DNA of 64,000 bases from Burkholderia sp. IMCC1007 (GTDB taxonomy: Bacteria; Pseudomonadota; Gammaproteobacteria; Burkholderiales; Burkholderiaceae). The stretch lies in contig NZ_JAPVQY010000032.1 of assembly GCF_027257875.1 (NCBI RefSeq), positions 24,536 through 88,535 on the forward strand, written 5' to 3'. The notes beneath the pieces were generated by a model. It was not told where the DNA came from. It did no database searches and saw only the letters and a list, made by a program, of their open reading frames with translations. This document shows, one piece after another, positions 26,500-36,101 of the stretch. Both the position numbers and the translations under genes were made by a program. How positions within the stretch are numbered: the stretch's first letter is position 1; the number at the start of each line of letters is the position of its first letter.

Positions 26500-27012
26500 A
26501 TGAAGCGTCCTGCGACCAAGATCGTGTCATCCGAACACCTCGTTTCCGATTCGAGCGCGGAGTTGTCGGAACTCGAATACGGGCTCATCATGGCCGGCAA
26601 CGCATTCAACCGATGGATGGTGCGCTGCATGTCGGCCGCCGGTGCGAAGGACATGACGGCGGTCGAGGTGTCGCTGCTGCATCACGTCAGCCATCGCGAG
26701 CGCAAGAAGAAGCTCGCCGACATCTGCTTCGTGCTCAATATCGAGGATACGCACGTCGCGACCTATGCGCTGAAAAAACTGATTGCGCGCGGCTATGTGA
26801 AGAGCGAGAAGAACGGCAAGGAGGTGTTCTTCTTCGCGACCGACGCGGGCCGCGAGCTGTGCCTGAAGTATCGGGAAGTGCGCGAGCACTGCCTGATCGA
26901 AACGCTGAAGGACAGCGGCCTCACCAACCAGCAGATCGGCGACGCGGCGCAGCTGCTGCGCCATGCATCGGGGCTCTACGACACGGCCGCGCGCGCGGCG
27001 GCATCGCTGTAA
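26500..27012 (+). CDS. MarR-like winged-helix transcriptional regulator
   Basis: A 170-aa DNA-binding protein. The central region (about residues 50-115) has the winged-helix arrangement: MTAVEVSLLHHVSHRERKKK, ADICFVLNIEDTHVATYALKKL as the recognition helix, and a KSEKNGKEVFFFATDAGREL wing. Overall composition matches MarR-type regulators annotated beside pxp genes. Divergent from pxpBCA, it probably controls that operon and itself; the effector is unknown. ATG 26500 is used; a TTG at 26485 is in frame but has no advantage. Confidence 0.75.
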   Translation: MKRPATKIVSSEHLVSDSSAELSELEYGLIMAGNAFNRWMVRCMSAAGAKDMTAVEVSLLHHVSHRERKKKLADICFVLNIEDTHVATYALKKLIARGYVKSEKNGKEVFFFATDAGRELCLKYREVREHCLIETLKDSGLTNQQIGDAAQLLRHASGLYDTAARAAASL

Positions 27013-27086
27013 ACGATTGCGCACGAAACGGCACGTGGTGCCCGGCTGACGCACATGCGGCAATGGCCGCGGCGCCGCGTGCGACG

Positions 27087-27695
27087 TCATCCGGCGGCCG
27101 GGTAGAGCGCGCCGTCGGTCACGATCCAGCGCATCGCGAGATCGTGCGCTTCGGCCGGCAGTGCATCGACGCGGCACGCTTCGTACGCGATGCCGACCGT
27201 CACCGGCAGCGTGTCGGCCGGCCACACGGCGAGCGTGCGATCGTAATAGCCGCCGCCATAGCCGAGCCGGTAGCGCTGCAGGTCGAATCCCACACACGGA
27301 ATCAACAGCAGATCGGGCACGACGACGACCCCTGACGCCGGTTCCGGAATCCGGTGATGGCCTTCGCGCATCGGCGTCGCCGCATCCCACGCGTGGAACG
27401 CGAGCGGTGTGTGGCGCTCGCCGATCACCGGCAGTGCGGCGCGGCGGCCCGCGCCTGCCGCGGCCCACGCGAGCACCGCATCGCGTGCGTCGAACTCGCC
27501 CGGCAGCGGCCAGTAGAAGCCGACCGTGCGCGGTGCGAGCCGCTCGAGCAGGCGGCGCAGCCGCGCGTCGAGCGCGGCGTTCGCGGCGGGCTGCGACGCG
27601 GCGTCGCGACGCGCGCCGGACAGCGTTTTGCGCAGGGCAACCTTCGGGTTCGGCACAGGGTTGCATGCTATGCTTTCGCTCAATTCGTGCTCCAT
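27087..27695 (-). CDS. ygfA: 5-formyltetrahydrofolate cyclo-ligase
   Basis: A 202-aa cytoplasmic enzyme converting 5-formyl-THF to 5,10-methenyl-THF with ATP. Motifs: KVALRKTLSGARRDAA at the N-terminus, PLPGEFDARDAVLAWA, VPDLLLIPCVGFDLQRYRLGYGGG with the signature GYGGGYYDR, and GIAYEACRVDALPAEAHD. The start at 27695 is 8 bases from the divergent slt start at 27704; the first ~18 residues are not conserved, so the true start may be further in. Confidence 0.9.
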   Translation of the reverse strand: MEHELSESIACNPVPNPKVALRKTLSGARRDAASQPAANAALDARLRRLLERLAPRTVGFYWPLPGEFDARDAVLAWAAAGAGRRAALPVIGERHTPLAFHAWDAATPMREGHHRIPEPASGVVVVPDLLLIPCVGFDLQRYRLGYGGGYYDRTLAVWPADTLPVTVGIAYEACRVDALPAEAHDLAMRWIVTDGALYPAAG

Positions 27696-27703
27696 TCAAA
27701 ACG

Positions 27704-29656
27704 ATGTCGAACAGCCTTTTCCGAGTATATCGCGCGGTCGCGCTGACGCTTTCGGCCGCCGCGCTCGTGGCGGGCACGGCGGCGTGCGCCGCACCGAGCG
27801 ACGACACGCTCTCCGGGGATGACCAGATCTTCGTGCAGCTTCGCGAAGCCGCGCGCCGTAACGACGCCGCGAAGGCTGCGCAGCTCGCGTCGACGATCCC
27901 GAACTATCCGGTCCCGTCCTACGTCGAGTATTTCCAGATCAAGCCGCAGTTGTTCGATTCGTCGGGCCAGGCACGCCTCGATGCGCCCGACGCGCCGGTG
28001 CAGTCGTTCCTGCAGCGCTACGACGGCCAGGCGATCGCCGACCGCCTGCGCAACGACTACCTGCTCGTGCTCGGCGCGCGCCACGACTGGCGCGGCTTCG
28101 ACGACCAGTACAAGCGCTTCGTGCTCGACGACGACACGCAGGTCAAGTGCTACGCGCTCGAATCGCGCGCGGCGCGCGGCGAGAACGTCGCCGACGCGGC
28201 GCGTGCGCTGCTCGTCGAGCCGAAATACTACGGCGACGCCTGTGTCGACCTGATTACGGCGCTCGCCGTCAACCAGCAGTTCACGAGCGACGACGTGTGG
28301 CAGCAGGCGCGCCTCGCGTTCGAGCAGAACTACACGACGCTCGGCGGCAAGATCGTCGACGCGCTCGGCCCGCGCCCGGTCGGCTTCGACCAGGCGACGA
28401 GCGCGCCGCCGCTGTACCTCGCGCGCGGCGTCGGCCCGGACGCGGTCTCGCACCAGCTTGCGCTGATCGCGCTCGGCCGCATGGCCCGCAACGATCCGGA
28501 TGCGGCGGCGGGGATGCTGACAACGGTCGCGCCTTCGCTGACCAAGCAGGAACAGGCGATCGCGTGGGGCGCGATCGGCTACCAGGGCGCAATCAAGCGC
28601 TCGCCGCTCGCGTCGGTCTGGTATGCGAAATCCGCGAACGCGCCGCTGTCCAACGCGGGCTACGAATGGCGCACGCGCGCGGCGCTGCTCGCCGGCAACT
28701 GGCCGATGGTGCGCTGGTCGATCGAGCAGATGCCGCCGTCGCTGCGCAACGATCCGGCGTGGATCTACTGGCATGCGCGCGCGCTCAAGCAGAGCGGCGA
28801 CACGCTGCAGGCGAACCAGGAATTCGAGCAGGTCGCGGGCCAGTTCAACTTCTACGGGCAGCTCGCCGGCGAAGAGCTCGGCCAGCGCACGACGATCCCG
28901 CCGCGCACCAAGGTGAGTGACGCGGAGATCGACGCGATGAGCAAGATCCCGGGCTTCGCGCTCGCGCAGCGCTTCTATGCGCTGAACCTGCGTCTCGAAG
29001 GCAATCGCGAATGGAACTGGCCGCTGCGCGGGATGACCGATCGCCAACTGCTCGCAGCCGCCGAATACGGCAAGCGCGTCGACCTGCTCGATCGCACGGT
29101 CAACACCGCCGATCGCACGAAGGCCGAGCACGACTTCACGCTGCGCTATCCGTCGCCGTACCGCGACATCGTCGAGCGCTACGCGCGCTCGACGAGCCTC
29201 GACGTCGAATGGGCGTACGGGCTGATCCGCCAGGAATCGCGCTTCATCACGAGCGCGCGCTCGTCGGTCGGGGCGGGCGGCCTGATGCAGCTGATGCCGG
29301 CGACGGCGCAGATGGTCGCGAAGAAGCTCGGGCTCGGCCCGATCACGCGCGCGCAGATGCACGACATCGATACCAACATCCAGCTCGGCACCTGGTATCT
29401 GTCGGACATCTACAACACCTTCGACAGCTCGCCGGTGCTCGCCACGGCCGGCTACAACGCGGGCCCGGGCCGGCCGCGCCAGTGGCGCCAGGTGTTGACG
29501 CAGCCGATCGAAGGCGCGATCTTCGCAGAGACGATTCCGTTCAACGAGACGCGCGACTACGTGAAGAACGTACTGTCGAACACCGTCTATTACGCGGCGC
29601 TCTTCGAGGGCAAACCGCAGTCGTTGAAGAAACGTCTAGGCATGATCTCGCCCTGA
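27704..29656 (+). CDS. slt: Soluble lytic murein transglycosylase
   Basis: A 650-aa periplasmic enzyme cleaving peptidoglycan to 1,6-anhydro products. After a signal peptide (VALTLSAAALVAGTAACAA; the Ala-Cys could be a lipobox), a long alpha-solenoid domain precedes the SLT domain: GLIRQESRFITSARSSVGAG with catalytic Glu at residue 511, GLMQLMPATAQMVA, and AGYNAGPGRPRQW. Length and layout match Slt70. ATG 27704 is chosen because it yields the signal peptide. It is transcribed away from ygfA with almost no spacer. Confidence 0.93.
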   Translation: MSNSLFRVYRAVALTLSAAALVAGTAACAAPSDDTLSGDDQIFVQLREAARRNDAAKAAQLASTIPNYPVPSYVEYFQIKPQLFDSSGQARLDAPDAPVQSFLQRYDGQAIADRLRNDYLLVLGARHDWRGFDDQYKRFVLDDDTQVKCYALESRAARGENVADAARALLVEPKYYGDACVDLITALAVNQQFTSDDVWQQARLAFEQNYTTLGGKIVDALGPRPVGFDQATSAPPLYLARGVGPDAVSHQLALIALGRMARNDPDAAAGMLTTVAPSLTKQEQAIAWGAIGYQGAIKRSPLASVWYAKSANAPLSNAGYEWRTRAALLAGNWPMVRWSIEQMPPSLRNDPAWIYWHARALKQSGDTLQANQEFEQVAGQFNFYGQLAGEELGQRTTIPPRTKVSDAEIDAMSKIPGFALAQRFYALNLRLEGNREWNWPLRGMTDRQLLAAAEYGKRVDLLDRTVNTADRTKAEHDFTLRYPSPYRDIVERYARSTSLDVEWAYGLIRQESRFITSARSSVGAGGLMQLMPATAQMVAKKLGLGPITRAQMHDIDTNIQLGTWYLSDIYNTFDSSPVLATAGYNAGPGRPRQWRQVLTQPIEGAIFAETIPFNETRDYVKNVLSNTVYYAALFEGKPQSLKKRLGMISP

Positions 29657-29668
29657 TACGCAATCTTC

Positions 29669-29695
29669 ACACTGCCGCGCGAGACGCGGCAGTGT
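29669..29695 (+). terminator. Hairpin after slt
   Basis: Perfect 11-bp stem ACACTGCCGCG-CGAGA-CGCGGCAGTGT, 13 bases after the stop; only two T residues follow, so termination strength is uncertain. Confidence 0.65.
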
Positions 29696-29895
29696 TCCAA
29701 CGGGCGGTTCACGCTGATAACGGGCTTGCCGATACCGACACAATCCATCATGGGGCTGGCCGCCGGAACGGCTGATCGCGGCGTCGCGCTCCTTGCGGAT
29801 ACGGCGAGTGTTCGCTTCGTCGCAATCCTTGCTCGGCCCTTCCGGCGGCGGCGCAAGCCTGTTGTCAGCGTGACCAGACCCGAGGAGTTCGGAAT

Positions 29896-30855
29896 ATGGA
29901 TCGCCAGACCGTCGCGCTGCTGGGCGGCACCGGCTTCATCGGCAGCCGGCTCGTCAATGCACTGATCGACGCCGGCAAGCAGGTACGCATCGGCACGCGG
30001 CGACGCGACCATGCGCGCCATCTGCAGATGCTGCCGGTGGAAATCGTCGAACTCGACGCACTCGATACGCGCACGTTGGCCCGCTTCGTGGCCGGCGCGC
30101 ACGCGGCGGTCAATCTGGTCGGCGTGCTGCACGGCGGCCGCGGCACGCCGTACGGGCCGGGCTTCGAGCGCGCGCACGTCGCGCTGCCGGCTGCGCTGGC
30201 CGCCGCATGCGTCGAGGTCGGCGTGCGGCGCGTGCTGCACATGAGCGCGCTCGGCGCGGATTCGCACGGCGCGAGCATGTACCAGCGTTCGAAGGGCGAC
30301 GGCGAGGCCGCGCTGCATGCGGTCGCCGCGACCGATTCGCTCGCGCTGACGATCTTCCGGCCGTCGGTCGTGTTCGGCCCCGGCGACGCATTCCTCAACA
30401 CGTTCGCGAAGCTGCAGCGCACGTTGCCCGTGCTGCCGCTCGCGATGCCCGATGCGCGCTTCCAGCCGATCTTCGTCGGCGACGTCGTGCGCGCGTTCGT
30501 CAACACGCTCGATCTCGCGGGCGCGCACGGCAAGACCTACGAACTCGGCGGCCCGACCGTCTACACGCTCGAGCAACTGGTGCGCTATTGCGGCACGCTG
30601 GTCGGACGGCAGGCACGCATCGTGCGGTTGCCCGACGCGCTCGCGCAACTGCAGGCGCGGGTGTTCGAAAGCCTGCCCGGCGAGCCGGTGATCACGCGCG
30701 ACAATCTCGCGTCGATGTCGGTGCCCAACGTGCTGTCCGGGCCGCTCGCACCGGAACTCGGGATCGCGCCCGCGAGTCTCGAAAGCATCGCCCCCGCGTA
30801 TCTCGGCCACGCCGCGCGGCGCTCGCGCTTCGACTGGTTCCGCTCGCGCCGCTAG
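29896..30855 (+). CDS. NAD-dependent epimerase/dehydratase, complex I NDUFA9-like
   Basis: A 319-aa atypical short-chain dehydrogenase. N-terminal Rossmann motif VALLGGTGFIGSRLV (GxxGxxG), RIGTRRRDH cofactor-discriminating loop, HMSALGADSHGASMYQRSKGDGEAAL (SxxYxxxK-type active site), FRPSVVFGPGDAFLN and QPIFVGDVVRAFVN. These are the hallmarks of the NDUFA9 / NAD(P)-binding family, associated with respiratory complex I or quinone metabolism. Exact role unknown. The 240-base gap upstream holds only the slt hairpin. Confidence 0.85.
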   Translation: MDRQTVALLGGTGFIGSRLVNALIDAGKQVRIGTRRRDHARHLQMLPVEIVELDALDTRTLARFVAGAHAAVNLVGVLHGGRGTPYGPGFERAHVALPAALAAACVEVGVRRVLHMSALGADSHGASMYQRSKGDGEAALHAVAATDSLALTIFRPSVVFGPGDAFLNTFAKLQRTLPVLPLAMPDARFQPIFVGDVVRAFVNTLDLAGAHGKTYELGGPTVYTLEQLVRYCGTLVGRQARIVRLPDALAQLQARVFESLPGEPVITRDNLASMSVPNVLSGPLAPELGIAPASLESIAPAYLGHAARRSRFDWFRSRR

Positions 30856-30910
30856 GGCGCCGCACGCGGCCGCTTTCGTCCTTCATTTTTGCGCTTTTCG
30901 GAACACCGCC

Positions 30911-31558
30911 ATGAAACTCGTCATTGGAGACAAGAACTGCTCGTCATGGTCGATGCGGCCGTGGCTGCTGCTCGCGCACTTCGGCATCCCGTTCGACGAG
31001 ATCGCGATCGAGCTGCGCCGCGACGACACCGCCGCGCGCATCCGCGAGTATTCGCCGTCCGGCAAGGTGCCGTGCCTGATCGACGACCACGGCGCCGCGA
31101 TCTGGGATTCGCTCGCGATCGCCGAGACGCTCGCCGAGCGCTATCCGCACTTGCCGATGTGGCCGGCCGATCCGGCACAGCGCGCGCACGCACGCTGCAT
31201 CTCGGCCGAGATGCATTCGGGCTTCGCCGCGCTGCGCACGCAGATGGGGATGAACGTGCGCGCGTCGATGCCGGGGCGCGGTGCGACGCCCGACGCGCTC
31301 GCCGACGTCGCGCGCATCGACGCGCTGTGGAGCGAATGCATCGAGGCGTCGGGCGGGCCGTTCCTGTTCGGTGAATTCGGGATCGCCGACGCGATGTATG
31401 CGCCCGTCGTGATGCGCTTCAACACGTACGCGCCGGCGCTGTCGCCGGAGGCTGCAGGCTACGCGGCGCGCGTGACGGCGCTGCCGGCGGTGCAGCGGTG
31501 GATCGATGCCGCGCGCCGTGAAACCAACGTGATCGCCGAATACGAACCCCAGCCATGA
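30911..31558 (+). CDS. Glutathione S-transferase family protein
   Basis: A 215-aa two-domain GST. The thioredoxin-like N-domain begins MKLVIGDKNCSSWSMRPWLLL, with the catalytic Ser in CSSWSMRPW, and includes SGKVPCLIDDHGAAIWDSLAI, the cis-Pro and glutathione-binding residues. The all-helical C-domain has the FGEFGIADAMYAPVV N-capping box. Conjugation or isomerase substrate unknown. Its stop overlaps the cca start (ATGA at 31555), so the genes are coupled. Confidence 0.9.
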   Translation: MKLVIGDKNCSSWSMRPWLLLAHFGIPFDEIAIELRRDDTAARIREYSPSGKVPCLIDDHGAAIWDSLAIAETLAERYPHLPMWPADPAQRAHARCISAEMHSGFAALRTQMGMNVRASMPGRGATPDALADVARIDALWSECIEASGGPFLFGEFGIADAMYAPVVMRFNTYAPALSPEAAGYAARVTALPAVQRWIDAARRETNVIAEYEPQP

Positions 31559-32796
31559 ACATCTACGCAGTAGGCGGAGCGATCCGCGACGAATTGCTCG
31601 GCGTGCCGGTTCAGGACCGCGACTACGTGGTGGTGGGCGCGACGCCCGAGCAAATGGCCGCGCAGGGCTTCCGGCCGGTCGGCAAGGATTTTCCCGTGTT
31701 CCTGCATCCGGACACGCAGGAGGAATACGCGCTCGCGCGCACCGAGCGCAAGACGGCGGCCGGCTATCACGGCTTCCAGTTCTATTACGCGCCGGACGTG
31801 ACGCTCGAAGAGGATCTCGCGCGGCGCGACCTGACGATCAATGCGATGGCGCGCGAGGTGAGCCCCGAGGGTGCGCTGGTCGGCCCCGTGGTCGACCCGT
31901 TCGACGGGCAGGCCGACTTGCGCGCACGCGTGTTCCGGCACGTGAGCGACGCGTTCATCGAGGATCCGGTGCGGATCCTGCGGATCGCGCGCTTCGCCGC
32001 CCGCTTCGCGGATTTCACGATCGCGGACGAAACGCTCGCGCTGATGCGGCGGATGGTCGACGCGGGCGAGGTCGATGCGCTGGTGCCCGAGCGCGTGTGG
32101 CAGGAAATCGCACGCGGGCTGATGGAAGCGAGGCCGTCGCAGATGTTCGCGGTGCTGCGCGAGTGCGGCGCGCTCGCGCGCATCCTGCCGGAGGTCGACG
32201 CGTTGTGGGGCGTGCCGCAGCGCGCCGACTACCATCCGGAAGTCGACACGGGCGTGCACGTGATGATGGTCGTCGACTATGCGGCGAAGCAGGGCTATTC
32301 GCTGCCGGTGCGCTTCGCGGCGCTCACGCACGATCTGGGCAAGGCGACGACGCCCGCGGACATCCTGCCGCGCCACGTCGGCCACGAAGGCCGCAGCGTC
32401 GACCTGCTCAAGCCGTTGTGCGAGCGGCTGCGCGTGCCGAACGAATGCCGCGATCTCGCGCTGGTGGTCGCGCGCGAGCACGGCAACCTGCATCGCGTGA
32501 TGGAGATGGGCGCGGCCGCGCTGGTGCGGTTCTTCGAGCGCAGCGACGCGCTGCGCAAGCCCGCGCGCTTCGCCGAGATGCTGCAGGCGTGCGAATCGGA
32601 TGCGCGCGGCCGGCTCGGGCTCGAGACCCAGCCGTATCCGCAGGCGGAGCGGCTGCGCGTGGCGCTGGTGGCGGCGCGCAGCGTCGACGCGGGCGCGGTC
32701 GCGCGCGGGGTCGGCAACGACGCGATGCAGATCAAGGACGCCGTGCATCGCGCACGCATCGAGGCCGTCAAGCAGGCGCTGGCGATCGCGGAATAG
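31555..32796 (+). CDS. cca: Multifunctional CCA tRNA nucleotidyltransferase
   Basis: A 413-aa enzyme that adds or repairs the 3' CCA of tRNA. The class II nucleotidyltransferase head starts MNIYAVGGAIRDELLGVPVQDRD with the GGxxRD motif and has the LARRDLTINAMA acidic/RRD block. EDPVRILRIARFAARF is the neck. The C-terminal HD phosphohydrolase domain (RFAALTHDLGKATTP with HD, and AREHGN) gives the extra 2',3'-cyclic phosphodiesterase/phosphatase activities of the long bacterial type. Translationally coupled to the GST gene. Confidence 0.95.
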   Translation: MNIYAVGGAIRDELLGVPVQDRDYVVVGATPEQMAAQGFRPVGKDFPVFLHPDTQEEYALARTERKTAAGYHGFQFYYAPDVTLEEDLARRDLTINAMAREVSPEGALVGPVVDPFDGQADLRARVFRHVSDAFIEDPVRILRIARFAARFADFTIADETLALMRRMVDAGEVDALVPERVWQEIARGLMEARPSQMFAVLRECGALARILPEVDALWGVPQRADYHPEVDTGVHVMMVVDYAAKQGYSLPVRFAALTHDLGKATTPADILPRHVGHEGRSVDLLKPLCERLRVPNECRDLALVVAREHGNLHRVMEMGAAALVRFFERSDALRKPARFAEMLQACESDARGRLGLETQPYPQAERLRVALVAARSVDAGAVARGVGNDAMQIKDAVHRARIEAVKQALAIAE

Positions 32797-32903
32797 GCGG
32801 GCGGAGGGGGCCGCGGTTCGGTACGGCAATTCGGTGCCGCGCCCCAGTGCCGCGCATCGTGCGTATGGCCCGGGCCGCGCGGTGCGTCACCGGCCGCCAG
32901 CCG

Positions 32904-33758
32904 TCATTTCTTCGTGCGGACGGTGGTGCGGCGTGCCGGCGTGGCCGCCGCCGGACGCTTGCCGGCGGGCGCCCGCGGCTTCCCGGCGGCCGGTTTGGCT
33001 GCTGCGCGGGCCGGCGTGTCGGTGGGCTGCGGCGTGTCCCCGGCCGCATCCGCATCCGCATCCGAGTTCGCATCCGTGTGCGCACGGCGTGCGCGTTTCG
33101 GCACCGGTTCGCGGCGGCTTACGCGCGGCTCGCCCGGCGTTGCGTCGGCATCGTGCGCGAGCAGCCTGGGCTTCACCGCCGCGGGGCCCAACTCGGCGCA
33201 GTCGTCGCCGAACAGCGGCAGCGTGCCGACCGCGATCAGCTCGGCGGGCCCGTCGCCGACGTTCGCGACGCGATGGCGCTTTCTCGCATCGAAGTGCAGC
33301 GAATCGCCGGGCGCGAGCGGGTAATCCTTCTTGCCGATCGTGTAGCAGAGCCGGCCGGTCAGCACGTACACGAACTCGTCGCCGCCGTGGGCAACCCATT
33401 CCGAGCGGTAGCCCTCCATCATCCGGACCTTGAGCGCATTGATCTGACTGCCGTCGAAGGTGGTGGACAGCCGCTCGTACCACTGCGACGTGGCGTCGAC
33501 CGCGTACGGTTCGCGGTGGCCCGCGTGCGAATCGGGCTGCACCTGGCGCGGCTGCTCGATCAGCGCGCCGAGCGGCACGTTCAGCGCCTTCGCGACATTG
33601 GCGAGCGATGACAGCGAGATGCCGGTGAGATGGCGCTCGACCTGGGACAGGAATCCGACCGACAGACTCGCTTCGGTCGCAACCTCCAGCAGCGTCTTCT
33701 TCGCTTCCCGGCGCAGGCGCCGGATGCGCTGGCCGATACGCATGATGTCTGAATCCAT
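32904..33758 (-). CDS. XRE-family regulator with cupin sensor domain
   Basis: A 284-aa regulator. Residues ~6-66 are a lambda-repressor-like HTH (RIRRLRREAKKTLLEVATEASLS...LSQVERHLTGISLSSLANVAKAL). Residues ~105-180 are a cupin with GGDEFVYVLTGRL and PLAPGDSLHFDARKRHRVANVGDGPAELI, which would bind a small ligand. The remaining ~85 residues are a Lys/Arg/Ala/Pro-rich disordered tail, unusual for this family and made of short degenerate repeats. Divergent from the M24 peptidase gene, which it probably regulates; relatives (PuuR, SutR) control amine or amino-acid genes. Confidence 0.88.
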   Translation of the reverse strand: MDSDIMRIGQRIRRLRREAKKTLLEVATEASLSVGFLSQVERHLTGISLSSLANVAKALNVPLGALIEQPRQVQPDSHAGHREPYAVDATSQWYERLSTTFDGSQINALKVRMMEGYRSEWVAHGGDEFVYVLTGRLCYTIGKKDYPLAPGDSLHFDARKRHRVANVGDGPAELIAVGTLPLFGDDCAELGPAAVKPRLLAHDADATPGEPRVSRREPVPKRARRAHTDANSDADADAAGDTPQPTDTPARAAAKPAAGKPRAPAGKRPAAATPARRTTVRTKK

Positions 33759-33954
33759 GAATCTCTTTCGTGACTACGAGTCGGGAGGCGGGCGGAGGGG
33801 CGGTGCCGTCGCCGGACGGGGCTGGTCCGCGAATCGCACGAAGCACGGCCGTCGGGACGACGATGCGCGCGCATTGTACCGCGCGGTGGCGCCCGCACGA
33901 CGCGCGGACGACGCCCGCGCGCGCAGGCCGCGCCACCGCCGCGCACCGCGCGAG

Positions 33955-34053
33955 AAATTTTAGCCCTGCAAAAATTTTAGCTTGACCTCAATTTCGCCGT
34001 GCTCTAGATTCTGTCGCGTGCATCAAACAAAGTTAAGTGAGACAAAAATTTTT
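33955..34053. promoter_or_regulatory. AAATTTTAGC direct repeats and promoter between XRE-cupin and M24 genes
   Basis: AAATTTTAGC occurs at 33955-33964 and 33972-33981 (17 bp apart). TTGACC (33982-33987), a 17-bp spacer and TAGATT (34005-34010) form a good sigma-70 promoter reading into the M24 gene, and the second repeat abuts its -35. A palindrome AAAAATTTTT lies at 34044-34053, downstream of the start point. The other parts of the 435-base gap (33759-33950, 34060-34193) hold no gene. Confidence 0.55.
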
Positions 34054-34193
34054 CCCGAAGGCCAGCCGCCTGGACGGCACCGCGGCCCGGTTGTCCGCCG
34101 GCTCGCGCGTCGCCCACGCCGGGCAGCAAGCCGCTGCGCGCGCCATGCGCGTGACGGCGGCGGCGGCCGACAACAATCAATAACGGGTATCCG

Positions 34194-36041
34194 ATGATCG
34201 ATCGACTGAAATACAACTTCTCCGGCCTTCCTCCGTATGACGCGTCCGTCGGCGACGCGCAGGCGAGCCTGTCGCGCGTGCTCGACGCGCTGCGGCTCGA
34301 TGCCGTGGTCGTCACGTCGCAGGACGAATACATCACCGAATACGTGCCGCGCCGTAACAATCCGCGCTACGCGGTGTCGGGCTTCGACGGCTCGGCCGGC
34401 TGCGGGATCTTCCTCAGCGCGGCGACCGCGCAGGCGCTCGACGCGCCGCCGTTCGTGCTGTTCGTCGACGGTCGCTATCACCTGCAGGCCGAGCAGCAAT
34501 GCGACCCGGCGCGCGTGCGCATCGAGAAGCTCGGGATGAACGCGACGATCTGGCAGGGCCTGGCCGACTGGCTGCTCGCGCACGCGAGCCGGCTCGCGCG
34601 GGTTGGCTACGACGCGCTGCGGATCAGCGTCGGGCAGCGCGACCGGCTGGTCGAGCAGACACAGGCCGCGTCGCTCGACTGGACGAGCCTCGTCGAGCGC
34701 GAGATCGACCGCGCGATCGCGCTGCCGGGCTGGGTGGTCGAGCGGCCGATCTTCGAGCTGCCGGAAGCCATGACCGGCGCGAGCGTCGCGCAGAACCTCG
34801 ACACGCTGAACCGGCGGCTCGCCGCGCACACCGGTGCCGCCCACGGCAAGACCGCGTTCTTCACCTGCGCATCGGACGACCTCGCGTATCTGCTGAACAG
34901 CCGCGGCTATCACATCCCCAATGCGTCGTCGCACCTGGGCTTCCTGTTCGCGATCGGCGAGCAGGTCGCGCTGTTCCTGCCGGAAGGCTGCGACCGCTGC
35001 CCGGTCGAGCTGGCGTCGTATCCGGCGCTGCACGTGATCCGGCGCGACTTCGCGGAACTCGAACGCTTCCTCGCGCAATTCGCGGTCGACCACGTGTGCT
35101 ACGGGTTCGAATCGGTCAACTGCGCGCTCGTCGAGTCGGTGAGCCGCGTATGGCCGCAGGCGCGCCACGCCGATTTCAATCCGGTCGAGGCGATGCGTGC
35201 CAGCAAGACGCCGGCCGTGCTCGATCGCTTCCGCGATGCGTTCGCGCGCAGTTCCGCGGCGATCGCCGAGACGATGCGCTGGGCGAAGGCCGGCGAGCCG
35301 GGACGAAGCGCGACCGAATACGATCTCGCGCGCACGATCAACGACGCGTACGGCGCACGCTCGGCGCTCGCGCTGACGTTCCCGTCGATCGCCGCGAACG
35401 GCGCGAACAGTGCGTTCGCGCACTACACGGCGGCGAGCGCCGACGTCGAGCTGACCGAAGGCGAACTGGTGTTGCTCGATAGCGGCGCGTACTACGACGC
35501 CGGCTTCGCGACGGATTGCACGCGCGTCGTGCTGCGCCGCACGCGAGCGGAGACGGTGGCGCAGCCGTGGCAGCGCGAGATCTACACCGTCGCGCTGAAG
35601 GCCTGCATCAAGGGGCTCGTCACGCGCTTCCCGAAAACGGCGACGGGCGGCGACGTCGATGCGGCCGTGCGGCAGGTGTGCCGCGACCACGGCTACGATT
35701 TCGGCCACGGCACCGGGCACGGCGTCGGGATCCACGTGCACGAAGGCGGCGTGCGGTTCGCGCCGGGCGCGAAGTACGGGCTGGTGCCGAATGCGGTGAT
35801 TTCGGTCGAGCCGGGCATCTACGTGCCGGGCAAGGGCGGCGTGCGGATCGAGAACATCGTGATCGTGCACGCGGACGACGCGTCGGATACCGTCGCGTTC
35901 GAAAACATCGTGACGGTCGGCTACGACTGGGACCTGATCGACGTCGAACTGCTGGACGACGACGAGCGCGCGTACCTGCGCGACTACGAACGGCTTTGCG
36001 TGGAACGCGGCACGCAGGTCACTGCGTGTCCGCTGTTGTAA
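34194..36041 (+). CDS. Aminopeptidase P family (M24B) metallopeptidase
   Basis: A 615-aa cytoplasmic peptidase of the long aminopeptidase-P type (two creatinase-like N-domains plus a pita-bread catalytic domain) releasing residues before proline. Metal ligands are recognisable: LLDSGAYYDAGFATDCTRV (two Asp), GHGTGHGVGIHVHEGG (His), ISVEPGIYVPGKGG (Glu) and GVRIENIVIV (Glu). Length near 600 aa is normal for this subgroup. ATG 34194 follows a weak GGGTA ribosome-binding sequence, and the promoter at 33982-34010 lies upstream. Confidence 0.9.
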   Translation: MIDRLKYNFSGLPPYDASVGDAQASLSRVLDALRLDAVVVTSQDEYITEYVPRRNNPRYAVSGFDGSAGCGIFLSAATAQALDAPPFVLFVDGRYHLQAEQQCDPARVRIEKLGMNATIWQGLADWLLAHASRLARVGYDALRISVGQRDRLVEQTQAASLDWTSLVEREIDRAIALPGWVVERPIFELPEAMTGASVAQNLDTLNRRLAAHTGAAHGKTAFFTCASDDLAYLLNSRGYHIPNASSHLGFLFAIGEQVALFLPEGCDRCPVELASYPALHVIRRDFAELERFLAQFAVDHVCYGFESVNCALVESVSRVWPQARHADFNPVEAMRASKTPAVLDRFRDAFARSSAAIAETMRWAKAGEPGRSATEYDLARTINDAYGARSALALTFPSIAANGANSAFAHYTAASADVELTEGELVLLDSGAYYDAGFATDCTRVVLRRTRAETVAQPWQREIYTVALKACIKGLVTRFPKTATGGDVDAAVRQVCRDHGYDFGHGTGHGVGIHVHEGGVRFAPGAKYGLVPNAVISVEPGIYVPGKGGVRIENIVIVHADDASDTVAFENIVTVGYDWDLIDVELLDDDERAYLRDYERLCVERGTQVTACPLL

Positions 36042-36101
36042 GCGGGCAAGTCAGGTGGACGACGACGCGCGGCGGCCGGAGCGCCGCGCGGCGTGGCGCC
36101 G

